From assembly GCF_003208215.1 (NCBI RefSeq), contig NZ_QKLW01000003.1:199237-263236 (forward strand): 64,000 nt of DNA, read 5' to 3'. Within the stretch, counting starts at the first letter, position 1; every line of letters starts with the position of its first letter. Source of the stretch: Marinomonas alcarazii. GTDB lineage: Bacteria > Pseudomonadota > Gammaproteobacteria > Pseudomonadales > Marinomonadaceae. This document shows, piece by piece, positions 9,874 through 19,071 of the stretch. A model generated the notes under the pieces. That model saw only the letters and a list, made by a program, of their open reading frames with translations. It did not search any database and was not told the origin of the DNA. The translations under genes were made by a program, and so were the position numbers.

Positions 9874-11952
9874 TTAATTTCCGAGTATTTCGGGAAGCCA
9901 AAGGGCGATTTGAGGGAAGCTCATAACGAGAATCAACCCGACAATTTGTAAGCCGATAAATGGCAATACAGAGATAAAAATTTCTTGTAGGGAAATGTCT
10001 TTTGGTGCGACTGATTTGAGCCAAAAACAGGCCGGACCAAACGGTGGTGATAAGAAGTAGATCTGAATGTTGAGAACAAACAGAATACCAAACCAGACTT
10101 TCGCTTGATCTGCTGTCAGTCCAAGTTCAGGTGCTAGAGTCATAACAACAGGAGCAAAAACAGGAACCGTAATTAGAACGATGGCGATCCATTCCATAAA
10201 AGTACCTAAGATCACCAAAATCAGCATCATTACCAAGATCACGCCAATAGCTGGAATGCCAAGGTTCATAAAGAGTGAGCGCATAAAGTCCGCGCCACCA
10301 ATTAAGTTAAAAATACCAACAAACGATACTGAGCCAAGGACTAACCAAATGATGGTGCCCACTGTCGCCATAGAGCCGACTAATGAAGCTTTAAGCATGG
10401 ACCATTTGAACTCGTGGCGCACCGCTGAAACAATCATGGCTCCCAAGGCACCCACTGCCGCCGCTTCGGTGACTGAAGCAATACCGCCATAGATGGATCC
10501 CATTACACAGCCGATTAGCATAATGCTCAAGAATACTGCGCTCAGGCGAGCTTTAGACAGCTTACGCTCTTCACCTGTTAGTTCTGCTACTTCTTTCGCC
10601 GTTGGCGCTAATTTAGGGTTAATGTGCACACGAATCAGAACATACAGTGCATAGAAGACAGCCAGCATTAGCCCAGGTACGGCCCCAGCCATAAATAGAT
10701 CACCAATGGCGACTTCAGCAGATAGACCGTAAACGATCATGATGATCGAAGGTGGAATCAGGGTAGCCAGGGCGCCTGCAGCACAAATTAGGCCAATGCT
10801 CATTTTTCGGTCATAGCCTAAGCGCAGCATTTGAGGCAAAGCCACAAGGCCAAGCATTACAATTTCACCGCCCATCACACCGGACATGGCCGCGAGAATA
10901 ACCGCCACAACTACGGTTTGTACTGCCACGCCGCCGCGTAGATTGCCTGCGAATATCGACATGGCATCGAACAAATCTTCTGCGATGCCTGACTTTTCTA
11001 GGATCGTCGCCATTAATACGAAAAAGGGAATAGCTATCAAGGTGTAATGGTCAAGCAATGCTGCTGTGTTTGCAGATACTAGGTACAACCCACGCGGTCC
11101 AAAAAACGCAACAGCCATAACGACTGAGACGATCAAGGTTACGATGCCCAGCGGCATACCTGTCATCATCAAAGACACCAGCATCGCGACCATAATTAAG
11201 GATATGGCCCCTAAGCTATAAGAGCGCATGTCCAGTGCTGCGCTTGGGTCTAGGCTTTGGCCTACCGCTGAGAAGTAACCGCTCACGCCGTCGAAAATCG
11301 ATCCAGGTCCAGAAATATAGGCCAGTACACCATTAATAAAGTACAACACCATAAATAGACCGATTAACTTCACCGCTGCTTTGGCCCATCGGCTGTTCAC
11401 GTGACGCCATAGGTTAACGGTTAGCTGAGCGAGATACATAAACCCACCCAGCATCAGTAAGGTTTTTAATAGCATCGGCATGGGGGAGTTAAACGCACTA
11501 CCGGTACGTTCAATATGATCTATCGCCATGTAGGCGCGCATGGAAGCATCGGATAGCAACAGGAATAGCGCAACAATACCAATACTGGATGCAAATAAGT
11601 CAAGACGCCATTGAGCTTTAGGGGAGACGATATTATGAATCACCGTAATACCAATATGGCGTTTCTTTAGTGTGATGTAGCCTGCTGACAGCATCCAACT
11701 TGCGGCGCATAGCACCATCACCACTTCAAATGCCCATTGTGTTGGCGAGTTAAACACATAGCGGGCAACTACTTCCCATAAGGTGGCACCGGCTGCAACA
11801 AGGTAAAGCAGCGAAACCCCAATGCCAGAAAAGTGGCTAAAGTGATCTATGGGTGTGTATTCGAATTCTTCATGCTGCTGCGCATGCTCAATCGGGTTGT
11901 CGTCGGCAATTTCGACAATGTCATCAGCGTTGAGGCTTTGAGTTTTGGACAT
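9874..11952 (-). CDS. Fused TRAP transporter permease (DctQ-DctM)
   Basis: A 692-residue inner-membrane protein. Residues about 40-200 form the small four-helix DctQ part and about 250-690 the large DctM part with many membrane segments (for example MMTGMPLGIVTLIVSVVMA and CAAGALATLIPPSIIMIVYG). With the periplasmic binding protein encoded just upstream it would import a sugar acid driven by the sodium gradient. ATG at 11952 is preferred over the GTG at 11961, because AGGTG overlaps that GTG and is well spaced for the ATG. Confidence 0.93.
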   Translation of the reverse strand: MSKTQSLNADDIVEIADDNPIEHAQQHEEFEYTPIDHFSHFSGIGVSLLYLVAAGATLWEVVARYVFNSPTQWAFEVVMVLCAASWMLSAGYITLKKRHIGITVIHNIVSPKAQWRLDLFASSIGIVALFLLLSDASMRAYMAIDHIERTGSAFNSPMPMLLKTLLMLGGFMYLAQLTVNLWRHVNSRWAKAAVKLIGLFMVLYFINGVLAYISGPGSIFDGVSGYFSAVGQSLDPSAALDMRSYSLGAISLIMVAMLVSLMMTGMPLGIVTLIVSVVMAVAFFGPRGLYLVSANTAALLDHYTLIAIPFFVLMATILEKSGIAEDLFDAMSIFAGNLRGGVAVQTVVVAVILAAMSGVMGGEIVMLGLVALPQMLRLGYDRKMSIGLICAAGALATLIPPSIIMIVYGLSAEVAIGDLFMAGAVPGLMLAVFYALYVLIRVHINPKLAPTAKEVAELTGEERKLSKARLSAVFLSIMLIGCVMGSIYGGIASVTEAAAVGALGAMIVSAVRHEFKWSMLKASLVGSMATVGTIIWLVLGSVSFVGIFNLIGGADFMRSLFMNLGIPAIGVILVMMLILVILGTFMEWIAIVLITVPVFAPVVMTLAPELGLTADQAKVWFGILFVLNIQIYFLSPPFGPACFWLKSVAPKDISLQEIFISVLPFIGLQIVGLILVMSFPQIALWLPEILGN

Positions 11953-12060
11953 AGTGTTCACCTGATCTATCAGCCTACTGCATGGGGAGGCTTATTTTTA
12001 TGTGGAAGATGCGACGGCGGGACAATGCCCAGCCGCCGCTAGTGGTAAATCACTCTTGGG

Positions 12061-13095
12061 CTAGAGTAGGCCTTTTTCGGTCATGAATTTAACGTGTGCT
12101 TTGTACACTTCTGTTGCCAGAGGTGAGGCACTACCGAATGCTTCCCATGCTTGTTTCGCGATCTTACGGAAATCGTCTCGCTCGGATTGAGGCCAGTCGA
12201 TGACGGTAATGTCGCCTTTGGCTTTGTCGCGTGCGACCAGTTCTTTATCTTTAGCATCCAGATAGGTGCGTAGGTCTGCGTATGCGCTCAAGAACCACTC
12301 TGTTAGAGCCGCTTGGTCTTCTTTATCGATTTTGTTCCAGGTTGCTTCATTGATGGTGAATTGCATAAAAGGCATTGAGTGAATGCCTGGATAAATTGGG
12401 TATTTAGCGACTTTGTGCATGCCGCTGGCATCATTGTTTGCGTAAGCCGAGGAATCGGCGGCATCAATCACATTTTTCTCTAGAGCGGTGTATACCTCTG
12501 AGCCAGGTAGAGATACGGGCGCTGCACCCGCACGACGAAACACATCTGCAGCGAGGCCTTCGGGAGAGCGAACTTTCAGCCCCTTCATATCAGCGACACC
12601 ACGAACAGGTACTTTCGATACGAAGGCTTCGCGTTTTTCAGAACTGCAGCCAATGACATGAACGCCTGGATCGTATTTGTTGTACATCTTTTGTAGTAGC
12701 TCTTTACCGCCACCTTGCATGCAAAATTCTTCAATTTGCGCTGGGGTGTCATAGCCTGCAATCAAGTCACCCATCAAGGCATACGCGGGGTCCTTACCTG
12801 CAAAATAACTGGTTGCGGTTAAATCGCCATCCAAAATCCCCATGGAAACCGCAACAGGTGTTTCTTTATGGGAGACCACAGAGCCTATTGGCAATAATTC
12901 TATTTCTAGATCGCCGCCGGTCATTTCTTTTAGTTTAGGAATCCATACTTGATTTAAGCGAGTCAAACTGATGTGTGACGCATTAAAGCTGGTTTGGACC
13001 TTCAGTGTTTCAGCGTAAGTTGGGGCTACTGAGAATGCTAACCCTGTTGTAAGTAGAGTTGCAGCAAGCGTTTTAGGTATGGACTTGAGAGGCAT
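12061..13095 (-). CDS. TRAP transporter substrate-binding protein (DctP), system 1
   Basis: A 344-residue periplasmic solute-binding protein. The signal peptide is about residues 1-28, with likely cleavage after PTYA. The DctP fold is recognisable, including VRGVADMKGLKVRSPEGL and the conserved arginine there that usually contacts the substrate carboxylate. A good AGGAGAA ribosome site precedes the ATG, and the start overlaps AAGAACAA, a possible Hfq/Crc motif. It is the first gene of the operon dctP - dctQM - small membrane protein - gudD-like, divergent from a GntR regulator with twin operators between. Confidence 0.92.
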   Translation of the reverse strand: MPLKSIPKTLAATLLTTGLAFSVAPTYAETLKVQTSFNASHISLTRLNQVWIPKLKEMTGGDLEIELLPIGSVVSHKETPVAVSMGILDGDLTATSYFAGKDPAYALMGDLIAGYDTPAQIEEFCMQGGGKELLQKMYNKYDPGVHVIGCSSEKREAFVSKVPVRGVADMKGLKVRSPEGLAADVFRRAGAAPVSLPGSEVYTALEKNVIDAADSSAYANNDASGMHKVAKYPIYPGIHSMPFMQFTINEATWNKIDKEDQAALTEWFLSAYADLRTYLDAKDKELVARDKAKGDITVIDWPQSERDDFRKIAKQAWEAFGSASPLATEVYKAHVKFMTEKGLL

Positions 13096-13150
13096 TGTTC
13101 TTCTCCTGATTTTTAGATTTATTGTTAGGAATTACTCTTCATGGTTTCTT

Positions 13151-13200
13151 ATATACTAATATATTAGTTTGTTTTGTTATTCATATACTAATATATTAAT
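13151..13200. promoter_or_regulatory. Twin palindromic operators between dctP and the GntR gene
   Basis: The 16-bp sequence ATATACTAATATATTA occurs at 13151-13166 and again at 13183-13198, exactly 32 bp apart (three helical turns). The first contains a perfect 14-bp palindrome ACTAATATATTAGT, the second a near-perfect one. They sit in the divergent intergenic region, so the GntR protein encoded next door is the likely binder. Confidence 0.7.
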
Positions 13201-13249
13201 TGTGATGCGCAAGTCTTTTTTCTTCCGTGCTGTAAACGCCTCTGAGATA

Positions 13250-14005
13250 ATGACTTCACTATTTAAGGCAAAATATGGCTTCAATCTTATGAATCATAAG
13301 AATAATTATTTGATTAAAAATTATTTAGAGCAGAGTAACGACTTGCCTCGTACTGCTGTTGATCGTGTGTATGATGATCTATTGCGTCGTATTGTAAGTT
13401 TAGAGCTTCCGCCAGGATCCCAGCTTGTTCGAGGTGAGCTCTGTAGTGAGTATAAAGTCAGTCAAACACCGGTCAGAGAAGCCTTATTGAGGTTTGAACA
13501 AGTTGGCTTGGTGAATGTTAAGCCTCAGTCTGGTACGGAAGTATCTTATATAGATATAAAACAGTTAGAGCAGAGTCACTTTCTCCGAGAGGCGCTGGAG
13601 TTTGAAGTGGTGCGACAGTTAACGCAGATGCCAAATGAGGGGGTTGTTTCTCAACTGCGAGAAATTGTTGCAATGCAGGAACAGGTTTCTACCGCAGACA
13701 GCGAGGACATTATCATGTTTGCTAAACTGGATGAGCTGTTTCATCGCTCAATGTTTAGTGCAATAGGGCATGAGTCTTTGTATAAATTGGTGCGTTCAAG
13801 ATCTGGGCATATGGATCGTGTGCGACGTTTACATTTGCCTTCTGAAGGCAAGATTCGCAGTGTTCTGGCTGGACATACGGCAATTGTTGATGCGATAGAG
13901 AGTGGTTCACAAGAGAAGGCCTTTGAGGCGATGCGTGATCATTTGGCGGGCACTATTTCGCGAGTACGTATTTTGCAGGAGGAGTTTCCAGAGTATTTCT
14001 GCTAA
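13250..14005 (+). CDS. GntR-family (FCD) regulator divergent from TRAP operon 1
   Basis: A regulator with a winged helix-turn-helix (RTAVDRVYDDLLRRIVSLEL onward, recognition helix in KVSQTPVREALLRF) and a helical FCD effector domain. It is the probable local regulator of the divergent TRAP/gudD-like operon. The N-terminus is uncertain: the frame is open back to 13169, with possible starts at 13205, 13250 and 13289, none having a strong ribosome site. Starts before about 13200 would fall inside the operators. The start used gives 251 residues, close to the usual length. Confidence 0.85.
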   Translation: MTSLFKAKYGFNLMNHKNNYLIKNYLEQSNDLPRTAVDRVYDDLLRRIVSLELPPGSQLVRGELCSEYKVSQTPVREALLRFEQVGLVNVKPQSGTEVSYIDIKQLEQSHFLREALEFEVVRQLTQMPNEGVVSQLREIVAMQEQVSTADSEDIIMFAKLDELFHRSMFSAIGHESLYKLVRSRSGHMDRVRRLHLPSEGKIRSVLAGHTAIVDAIESGSQEKAFEAMRDHLAGTISRVRILQEEFPEYFC

Positions 14006-14151
14006 CCGTTATAGACGTTTTGGCTTTAGATAAAATCCCTTGAATATTCCTCATTTGATAAATAAGAAGTTGGTATAAAATAGACATTTTTATATGTTTA
14101 TAGAGAACTCTATTAACCTATGAGGTTACTAGAGTCCTTTTTAGGGAGTTT

Positions 14152-15093
14152 ATGTTGTTAGATGCAAAAAGCGTTATATTGGATGTGGCGGCCCCCGTTT
14201 TGCTTATGGTCGCGATGGGTGTTTTTTTAAGACGAATTAAGCTGATTAACGACGATTTTATTTTTGTTAGCTCTCGATTTGTTTTTAAAGTGTGCATGCC
14301 CACATTATTATTTTTAGGCTTGTACTCTAATAATCTCAGCGGTCTTATCCGCTTGAATTTTGCGCTATATTTTGTCCTTTCTATTTTTCTAACTTTTTTG
14401 CTTGCTTGGTTTCTCGCCATTCGCATTTCGTTGCCTTCCGCCCAGCGTGGTGTTTTTGTACAAATAGCCTTTCGTGGCAATTGTGGTGTGTTTAGCTTGG
14501 CTCTGGCCGTCAATATGTTTGGTGAAGAAGGGGTTGCTATTGGTGGGGTTATGTCAGGCTTAAGTGTGCTGCTTTTTAATGTTTTGGCAGAAGTGATTTT
14601 GACCCGATACAGCGATGGCGCTTTGCACATTCGTTCAATGTTGAAAAACATGGCGAAGAATCCGCTTATACTGGCTATTATTCTTGGGGTGTTGGCGAAT
14701 GTGTGTGCCTTGCAGTTGCCAAGCTTTGTTGTAAAAACTGGCTCCTTGATTGGTGGCGTTACATTGCCTTTGGCGTTAGTGTGCATTGGTGGTGCTCTGG
14801 CAACAAGTGGTCTTCAATTACCTAGGTTTTTTTCTTTTGCCATTCTGAGTAAGGTGCTGATCAGCCCGTTTTTGTTTACCTTTATTGCTTTTTGGCTTGG
14901 CTTTACTCAAAAAGAAATACTCTATCTCTTTTTATTCTTAAGTGCGCCCACTGCCGCATCGGCTTATGTTTCGGCTGTGTCGAAAGGAGATGACGGTAGG
15001 TCGACTGCAAATGCTATAGCGAGCTCGACGTTAATCTCGTCGGTGATCATTGTAATTTGTGTGCCTATTATCGTTAAGCTAACGAGCGCTTAA
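14152..15093 (+). CDS. AEC-family auxin-efflux-like carrier, copy 2
   Basis: A 313-residue membrane protein, paralogue of the carrier at 6345-7283: both have ILDV..PVLL near the N-terminus, SRFVF, MPTLLF and a RGN.GVFS motif, and about ten membrane segments. It probably transports an organic anion; the substrate is unknown. The ATG at 14152 has AGGGA upstream. It stands alone between two regulator genes, so it may have its own promoter in the 146-bp gap before it. Confidence 0.85.
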   Translation: MLLDAKSVILDVAAPVLLMVAMGVFLRRIKLINDDFIFVSSRFVFKVCMPTLLFLGLYSNNLSGLIRLNFALYFVLSIFLTFLLAWFLAIRISLPSAQRGVFVQIAFRGNCGVFSLALAVNMFGEEGVAIGGVMSGLSVLLFNVLAEVILTRYSDGALHIRSMLKNMAKNPLILAIILGVLANVCALQLPSFVVKTGSLIGGVTLPLALVCIGGALATSGLQLPRFFSFAILSKVLISPFLFTFIAFWLGFTQKEILYLFLFLSAPTAASAYVSAVSKGDDGRSTANAIASSTLISSVIIVICVPIIVKLTSA

Positions 15094-15146
15094 TGGGCTT
15101 AATCGTTTAAAAAACTAGAGACTGGATAAGAGGTTGTTTAGTCATA

Positions 15147-15872
15147 CTATGAATGACCTCTGTCTATTTCTCTAATCAACTCTCTATATCTCCCAAGCCC
15201 GCTTGTTAAGTGAGCTCTCATGGCTTTTTTTGCAGCTTCGACATCTTTTTCTGCATAAGCATCAATGATGGCTTTATGTTCTTGTATTAATATCTCTTCA
15301 AGCCCTGGTTGCTGAGTGATGTTCGCTTCATCATGTAAGCGAGTGCGCGGGATAGAACGCTTAGCTAATATAGACAGTAGATCTACAAAGTGCTGGTTGT
15401 TACTGGCGTTAGCAATCGCAAGATGGAAATCATAGTCTTCTTTTTCAGCATTTTTTTGGGTTTTGAGTTGACGCTCCAGAAGATCAAAGCATCGATAAAT
15501 TTCTGCTTCTTGTGCTAGTGAACTGCGTGATATCGCTAATGCAATGCTTTCAACCTCAAGTGCAATGCGTATTTCGATCGTTTCTATGATCGCCGTTAAG
15601 GTCATCTCACTTTGCGCTAAGCTTGCCATGGTTTCCGTTTTAGGACTGGATACAAAGACGCCAACACCTTGTTTTGCTTCAACTAAACCTTCTGCTTTAA
15701 GGGTAGCAATTGCTTCGCGAAGGACGGTTCTGCTGACGCCCATCTCCGCTATCAAACTTGGCTCTGTTGGTAGCTTATCTCCCGGTACGAGTTTTTCTTG
15801 CGTAATTTTATCCCGCAGTCGTATCGCGATTCGTTGTGGAAGGCGTAATTTGGTGTTGTCTTTTTCTGGCAT
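15147..15872 (-). CDS. GntR-family (FadR subfamily) regulator divergent from TRAP operon 2
   Basis: A 241-residue regulator. The winged helix at about 10-75 contains LPTEPSLIAEMGVSRTVLRE, followed by an FCD domain with metal/ligand residues in the DYDFHLAIANASNN segment. It is divergent from dctP of the second TRAP system and shares a 273-bp regulatory interval holding a perfect T-N-G-T-N3-A-C-N-A palindrome. A ligand among hexuronates or aldarates is likely, as for UxuR/ExuR-type FCD proteins, but this is inference. Confidence 0.9.
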   Translation of the reverse strand: MPEKDNTKLRLPQRIAIRLRDKITQEKLVPGDKLPTEPSLIAEMGVSRTVLREAIATLKAEGLVEAKQGVGVFVSSPKTETMASLAQSEMTLTAIIETIEIRIALEVESIALAISRSSLAQEAEIYRCFDLLERQLKTQKNAEKEDYDFHLAIANASNNQHFVDLLSILAKRSIPRTRLHDEANITQQPGLEEILIQEHKAIIDAYAEKDVEAAKKAMRAHLTSGLGRYRELIREIDRGHS

Positions 15873-15928
15873 TTTTATAATGGCCTATTATTTCTCGATT
15901 TACATTACGTGTATAAGTGGTAGGTAGT

Positions 15929-16030
15929 GTATCACATATGATGACTCTGGTTTTTCTTTAAATTCTGGCTACTTTATAAGTAGCTCATAGTATTTTTAGA
16001 GTTAGTCATATGATGTCTGTTGTATTACAA
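15929..16030. promoter_or_regulatory. Regulatory interval with FadR-type operator TTGTATTACAA
   Basis: TTGTATTACAA at 16020-16030 is a perfect palindrome that fits the FadR-subfamily consensus. Related weaker elements lie upstream: GTATCAC at 15929-15935 and two CATATGATG copies (about 15935-15943 and 16007-16015). The block lies in the divergent gap between fadR and dctP-2, the expected place for regulation of both. Confidence 0.55.
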
Positions 16031-16145
16031 ATAGATCTTATGATACAAATTAATGGTTGGTTATATGTGTTTTGCCTAAACGATCATCTCGACAACATAA
16101 ACCGCCACCTATAATGATACTGGTGACGAAAAAGGAGAAATAACA

Positions 16146-17144
16146 ATGATAAAAAAATTTTCCACTAAAAAAATCGGGTCTGCTTTACTGGTTAGTGGTG
16201 CCTTAGCCGCTTCATGTTTTGCACCCTTAGCGCAAGCGGATTGGAAGGGATGGAATGTCCATCCTGCTGGCTATCCAGTGACAGTAGCGATGGAGTCTTT
16301 TATAAAAGAAGCTGAGAAAGCGACTGATGGTCGTGTCAGTGGTCGAGTTTATAATGGCGCTATTCTTGGTAGCCAAGAAGATGCGATCCAAATGATGCAA
16401 GTTGGCGGTATCGATTTTGCGGAATTTAACTTAGGCCCGATCGGCGCCTCTGTGCCAGAAGTCAATGTCGTTTCTTTACCTTTCATTTTCAAAGATGTTG
16501 AACACATGCATCGTGTTATGGATGGCCCTGTGGGTGACGAGTTAAGTAAAGCAATGGAGAAAAAAGGGATCATCTCTTTGGCTTGGTATGATTCTGGATC
16601 TCGCTCCTTTTACGATTCACGTAAACCGATAAAAACACCTGAAGACATGAAGGGCATGAAGTTTCGTGTAATGAATAACGAGCTCTATGTTGGCATGGTA
16701 GAAGCGCTTGGTGGTAACGCAACACCAATGGCTTACTCTGAAGTGTACCAATCTCTTAAAACTGGTGTAGTAGATGGCGCTGAAAACAACTGGCCATCTT
16801 ATGACTCTAGTAATCATTTCGAAGTCGCAAAATATTATTCTTTGACTCAGCACCTTATTTTGCCTGAAACCTTGAGTGTCAGTGCAAAAGCATGGGCTAA
16901 GTTGTCTCCGGAAGACCAAAAAGCCGTTCGCAAAGCCGCACAAGACAGTGCAGAGTTTCAACGCAAGCTGTGGGCTGAAAAAGTCACCGAGAGCCGTGAA
17001 AAGCTAATCAAAGCAGGTATTCAAATCACAGAAATCGAAGACAAATCGGCTTTCCAAGATGCGATGGCGCCTGTTTATGCTAAAGCGGTCAAAGATAATC
17101 CTACCTTGGCTCCATTAATCGAAAAAATTCGCAACACGAAATAA
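16146..17144 (+). CDS. TRAP transporter substrate-binding protein (DctP), system 2
   Basis: A 332-residue periplasmic binding protein. The signal peptide ends near residue 31 (APLAQA then DW). The TRAP fold is evident, with PEDMKGMKFRVMNNELYVGM, containing the substrate-binding arginine, and VVDGAENNWPSYDS. A strong AAAGGAGA ribosome site precedes the ATG; the start overlaps AATAACAA (16139-16146), an Hfq/Crc-like motif. It heads an operon dctP-dctQ-dctM-udh-kdgD, which suggests that it binds a hexuronate such as glucuronate or galacturonate. Confidence 0.94.
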   Translation: MIKKFSTKKIGSALLVSGALAASCFAPLAQADWKGWNVHPAGYPVTVAMESFIKEAEKATDGRVSGRVYNGAILGSQEDAIQMMQVGGIDFAEFNLGPIGASVPEVNVVSLPFIFKDVEHMHRVMDGPVGDELSKAMEKKGIISLAWYDSGSRSFYDSRKPIKTPEDMKGMKFRVMNNELYVGMVEALGGNATPMAYSEVYQSLKTGVVDGAENNWPSYDSSNHFEVAKYYSLTQHLILPETLSVSAKAWAKLSPEDQKAVRKAAQDSAEFQRKLWAEKVTESREKLIKAGIQITEIEDKSAFQDAMAPVYAKAVKDNPTLAPLIEKIRNTK

Positions 17145-17203
17145 ATCGTAGAGTGAATTAAGCGCTGCCATCGAACGCTTTGGTGTTGGGTGGCGGCAAT
17201 TCG

Positions 17204-17770
17204 ATGATTTTTATCGCGAGTAATGTGATGAATTCTTCTCCTATAAAAGAACCAATAGTGAAGCGTTTTCTTGACCTGTTGTCAGTCATTGCTATGAGCA
17301 TTTCTGGTGTGTGTATGGTCATTCTTGTTTTGTCGTTCGGTTGGTTAGTATTTGGTCGTTATGTCTTAAATGATACCCCAACTTGGGTCGAGCAAATGGC
17401 TATGTTGTTGGTTACTGCGATCACTTTTTTAGGTGCTTCAGTCGGTATTCATCAACGTACGCATTTAAGCGTTGAAATGCTGTCTTTGGTGCTACCAGAG
17501 AAGAGCATGAGGTGCGTCGATATTTTTATTGATCTAACGCTCTTGGTATTTGGTGTTGCTATGGCTTATTTCAGTCATGAACTGGCTTCTTTTGCTTGGA
17601 GTCGCAACATTCCTTTATTAGGGATTCCCGATGGCATTCGTTACATTCCGGTAGTGACTGCGGGCATTCTAATTTTTCTTTTCTCTTCCTTCCGTGTGTT
17701 CAATGGCGTAGTTGCGTTGTTTTCGCCTCAGGAAGCAGTGAATAAATCCGCTTCAGAAGGGGATCGATAG
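17204..17770 (+). CDS. TRAP transporter small permease (DctQ), system 2
   Basis: A small inner-membrane protein with four predicted membrane segments and the DctQ signature FGRYVLNDTPTWVEQMAMLL. It pairs with the DctM protein that starts one base after its stop codon. Two starts are plausible: 17204 (188 residues, GGTGGCGG upstream) and 17228 (180 residues, GCGAG upstream); a TTG at 17180 looks unlikely. Confidence 0.88.
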   Translation: MIFIASNVMNSSPIKEPIVKRFLDLLSVIAMSISGVCMVILVLSFGWLVFGRYVLNDTPTWVEQMAMLLVTAITFLGASVGIHQRTHLSVEMLSLVLPEKSMRCVDIFIDLTLLVFGVAMAYFSHELASFAWSRNIPLLGIPDGIRYIPVVTAGILIFLFSSFRVFNGVVALFSPQEAVNKSASEGDR

Positions 17771-17771
17771 C

Positions 17772-19055
17772 ATGGGCTTAGCAATTCTATTAGGCATTTT
17801 TGCCTTATTAACTGTGGTTGGTGTGCCGGTGGCGTTTGCACTAGGTATGGCTGCGATCAGTGCATTTTGGTACGAAGGTCTGCCAATTATGATTGGCTTC
17901 CAGCGTATTGTAGCTGGTATGTCTACCTTCTCTTTATTGGCTATTCCATTCTTTATTTTTGCCGGTGAGTTGATGTTGCATGGTGGTATTGCAGCACGTT
18001 TGATTCGCTTGGCGTCTGCCAGTGTAGGCTGGATGCGTGGTGGTTTAGGGCAGGTTAACGTCTTTTCGAGTATGTTGTTCGGTGGTATTTCTGGGTCAGC
18101 GGTAGCGGATGTATCTGCTCTAGGGTCTTTGCTTATTCCTGTGATGAAGGAAAAAGGCTACGACGACGACTATGCCGTGAACGTAACGGTAAGTTCTTCT
18201 ATCGCAGGCATCATGATTCCACCCAGTCATAATATGATTTTGTATGTGGTTGCCGCAGGTGGTGGCATTTCAGTTGCCAGCTTGTTTATTGCTGGCATTG
18301 TCCCCGGAATTTTAATGTGTTTGTTGTTGGGTTTTGTTGCTCGTTGGATCGCGATTCGCAGGAATTTTCCGACAGAACAATTTGCGGGATGGCGTTTTAT
18401 CTTTGTGGCGTTTATTGCCTCGTTTCCTGGCTTAATCACCGCGATTATTGTCGTCGGTGGCGCCTTATCAGGCATCTTCACTGTGACTGAGTCTGGGGCT
18501 ATTGGTGCTTTATATGCGATCGTCATTACAGCGTTTGTTTACCGCTCTTTAAGCTTAAGAGACTTTTGGATTGCCGTTATCCGTTCGGTAAAAACAACGG
18601 GAATGGTGATGATTCTGGTTGGTTGTGCAGGCGCATTTGGTTACATGCTGGCCCTCTATGAAGTTCCTAAAGTGCTAGCCAGTGCGCTTACGTCGGTTTC
18701 GGATAATCCGATAATTATCTTTTTGCTAATGAATCTGATTTTGCTTTTGTTAGGCATGATTATGGACATGGCGGCACTGATTTTAATTTGTACTCCTATT
18801 TTCTTACCTGTTGCTGTTGGTCTGGGAATGGACCCAATCCAATTTGGTGTGATGCTGATGATGAACTTGGGGTTGGGGCTTTGTACGCCGCCTGTTGGTG
18901 GTTGTTTGTTTGTGGGTTGTGCCATTGGTGAAGTGCCCATTCAAAGAGCAGTAAAAAGCATTTGGCCATTTTACTTGGCCATTCTGGCAGCACTGATGCT
19001 GGTGACATATATTCCGGCGGTGTCTATGACTTTGCCTAGCTGGATAAACTCATAA
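17772..19055 (+). CDS. TRAP transporter large permease (DctM), system 2
   Basis: A 427-residue inner-membrane protein with about twelve hydrophobic segments. It contains the DctM motifs FGGISGSAVADVSALGSLLI and SSSIAGIMIPPSHNMILYV, and MMNLGLGLCTPPVGGCLFVG near the C-terminus. It forms the sodium-driven transport channel with DctQ and receives substrate from the DctP at 16146. Start ATG has GAAGGGG upstream and lies directly after the dctQ stop. It is followed by udh, implying that the transported sugar acid is oxidised by Udh. Confidence 0.95.
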   Translation: MGLAILLGIFALLTVVGVPVAFALGMAAISAFWYEGLPIMIGFQRIVAGMSTFSLLAIPFFIFAGELMLHGGIAARLIRLASASVGWMRGGLGQVNVFSSMLFGGISGSAVADVSALGSLLIPVMKEKGYDDDYAVNVTVSSSIAGIMIPPSHNMILYVVAAGGGISVASLFIAGIVPGILMCLLLGFVARWIAIRRNFPTEQFAGWRFIFVAFIASFPGLITAIIVVGGALSGIFTVTESGAIGALYAIVITAFVYRSLSLRDFWIAVIRSVKTTGMVMILVGCAGAFGYMLALYEVPKVLASALTSVSDNPIIIFLLMNLILLLLGMIMDMAALILICTPIFLPVAVGLGMDPIQFGVMLMMNLGLGLCTPPVGGCLFVGCAIGEVPIQRAVKSIWPFYLAILAALMLVTYIPAVSMTLPSWINS

Positions 19056-19071
19056 CAATAGAGGCATTTTT

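Noticed and set aside
11998..12042. GC-rich hairpin between dctP and dctQM (CGGCGG/CCGCCG)
   Set aside because: A stem can be drawn, but there is no T-run and the pairing is imperfect; too uncertain to call a terminator.
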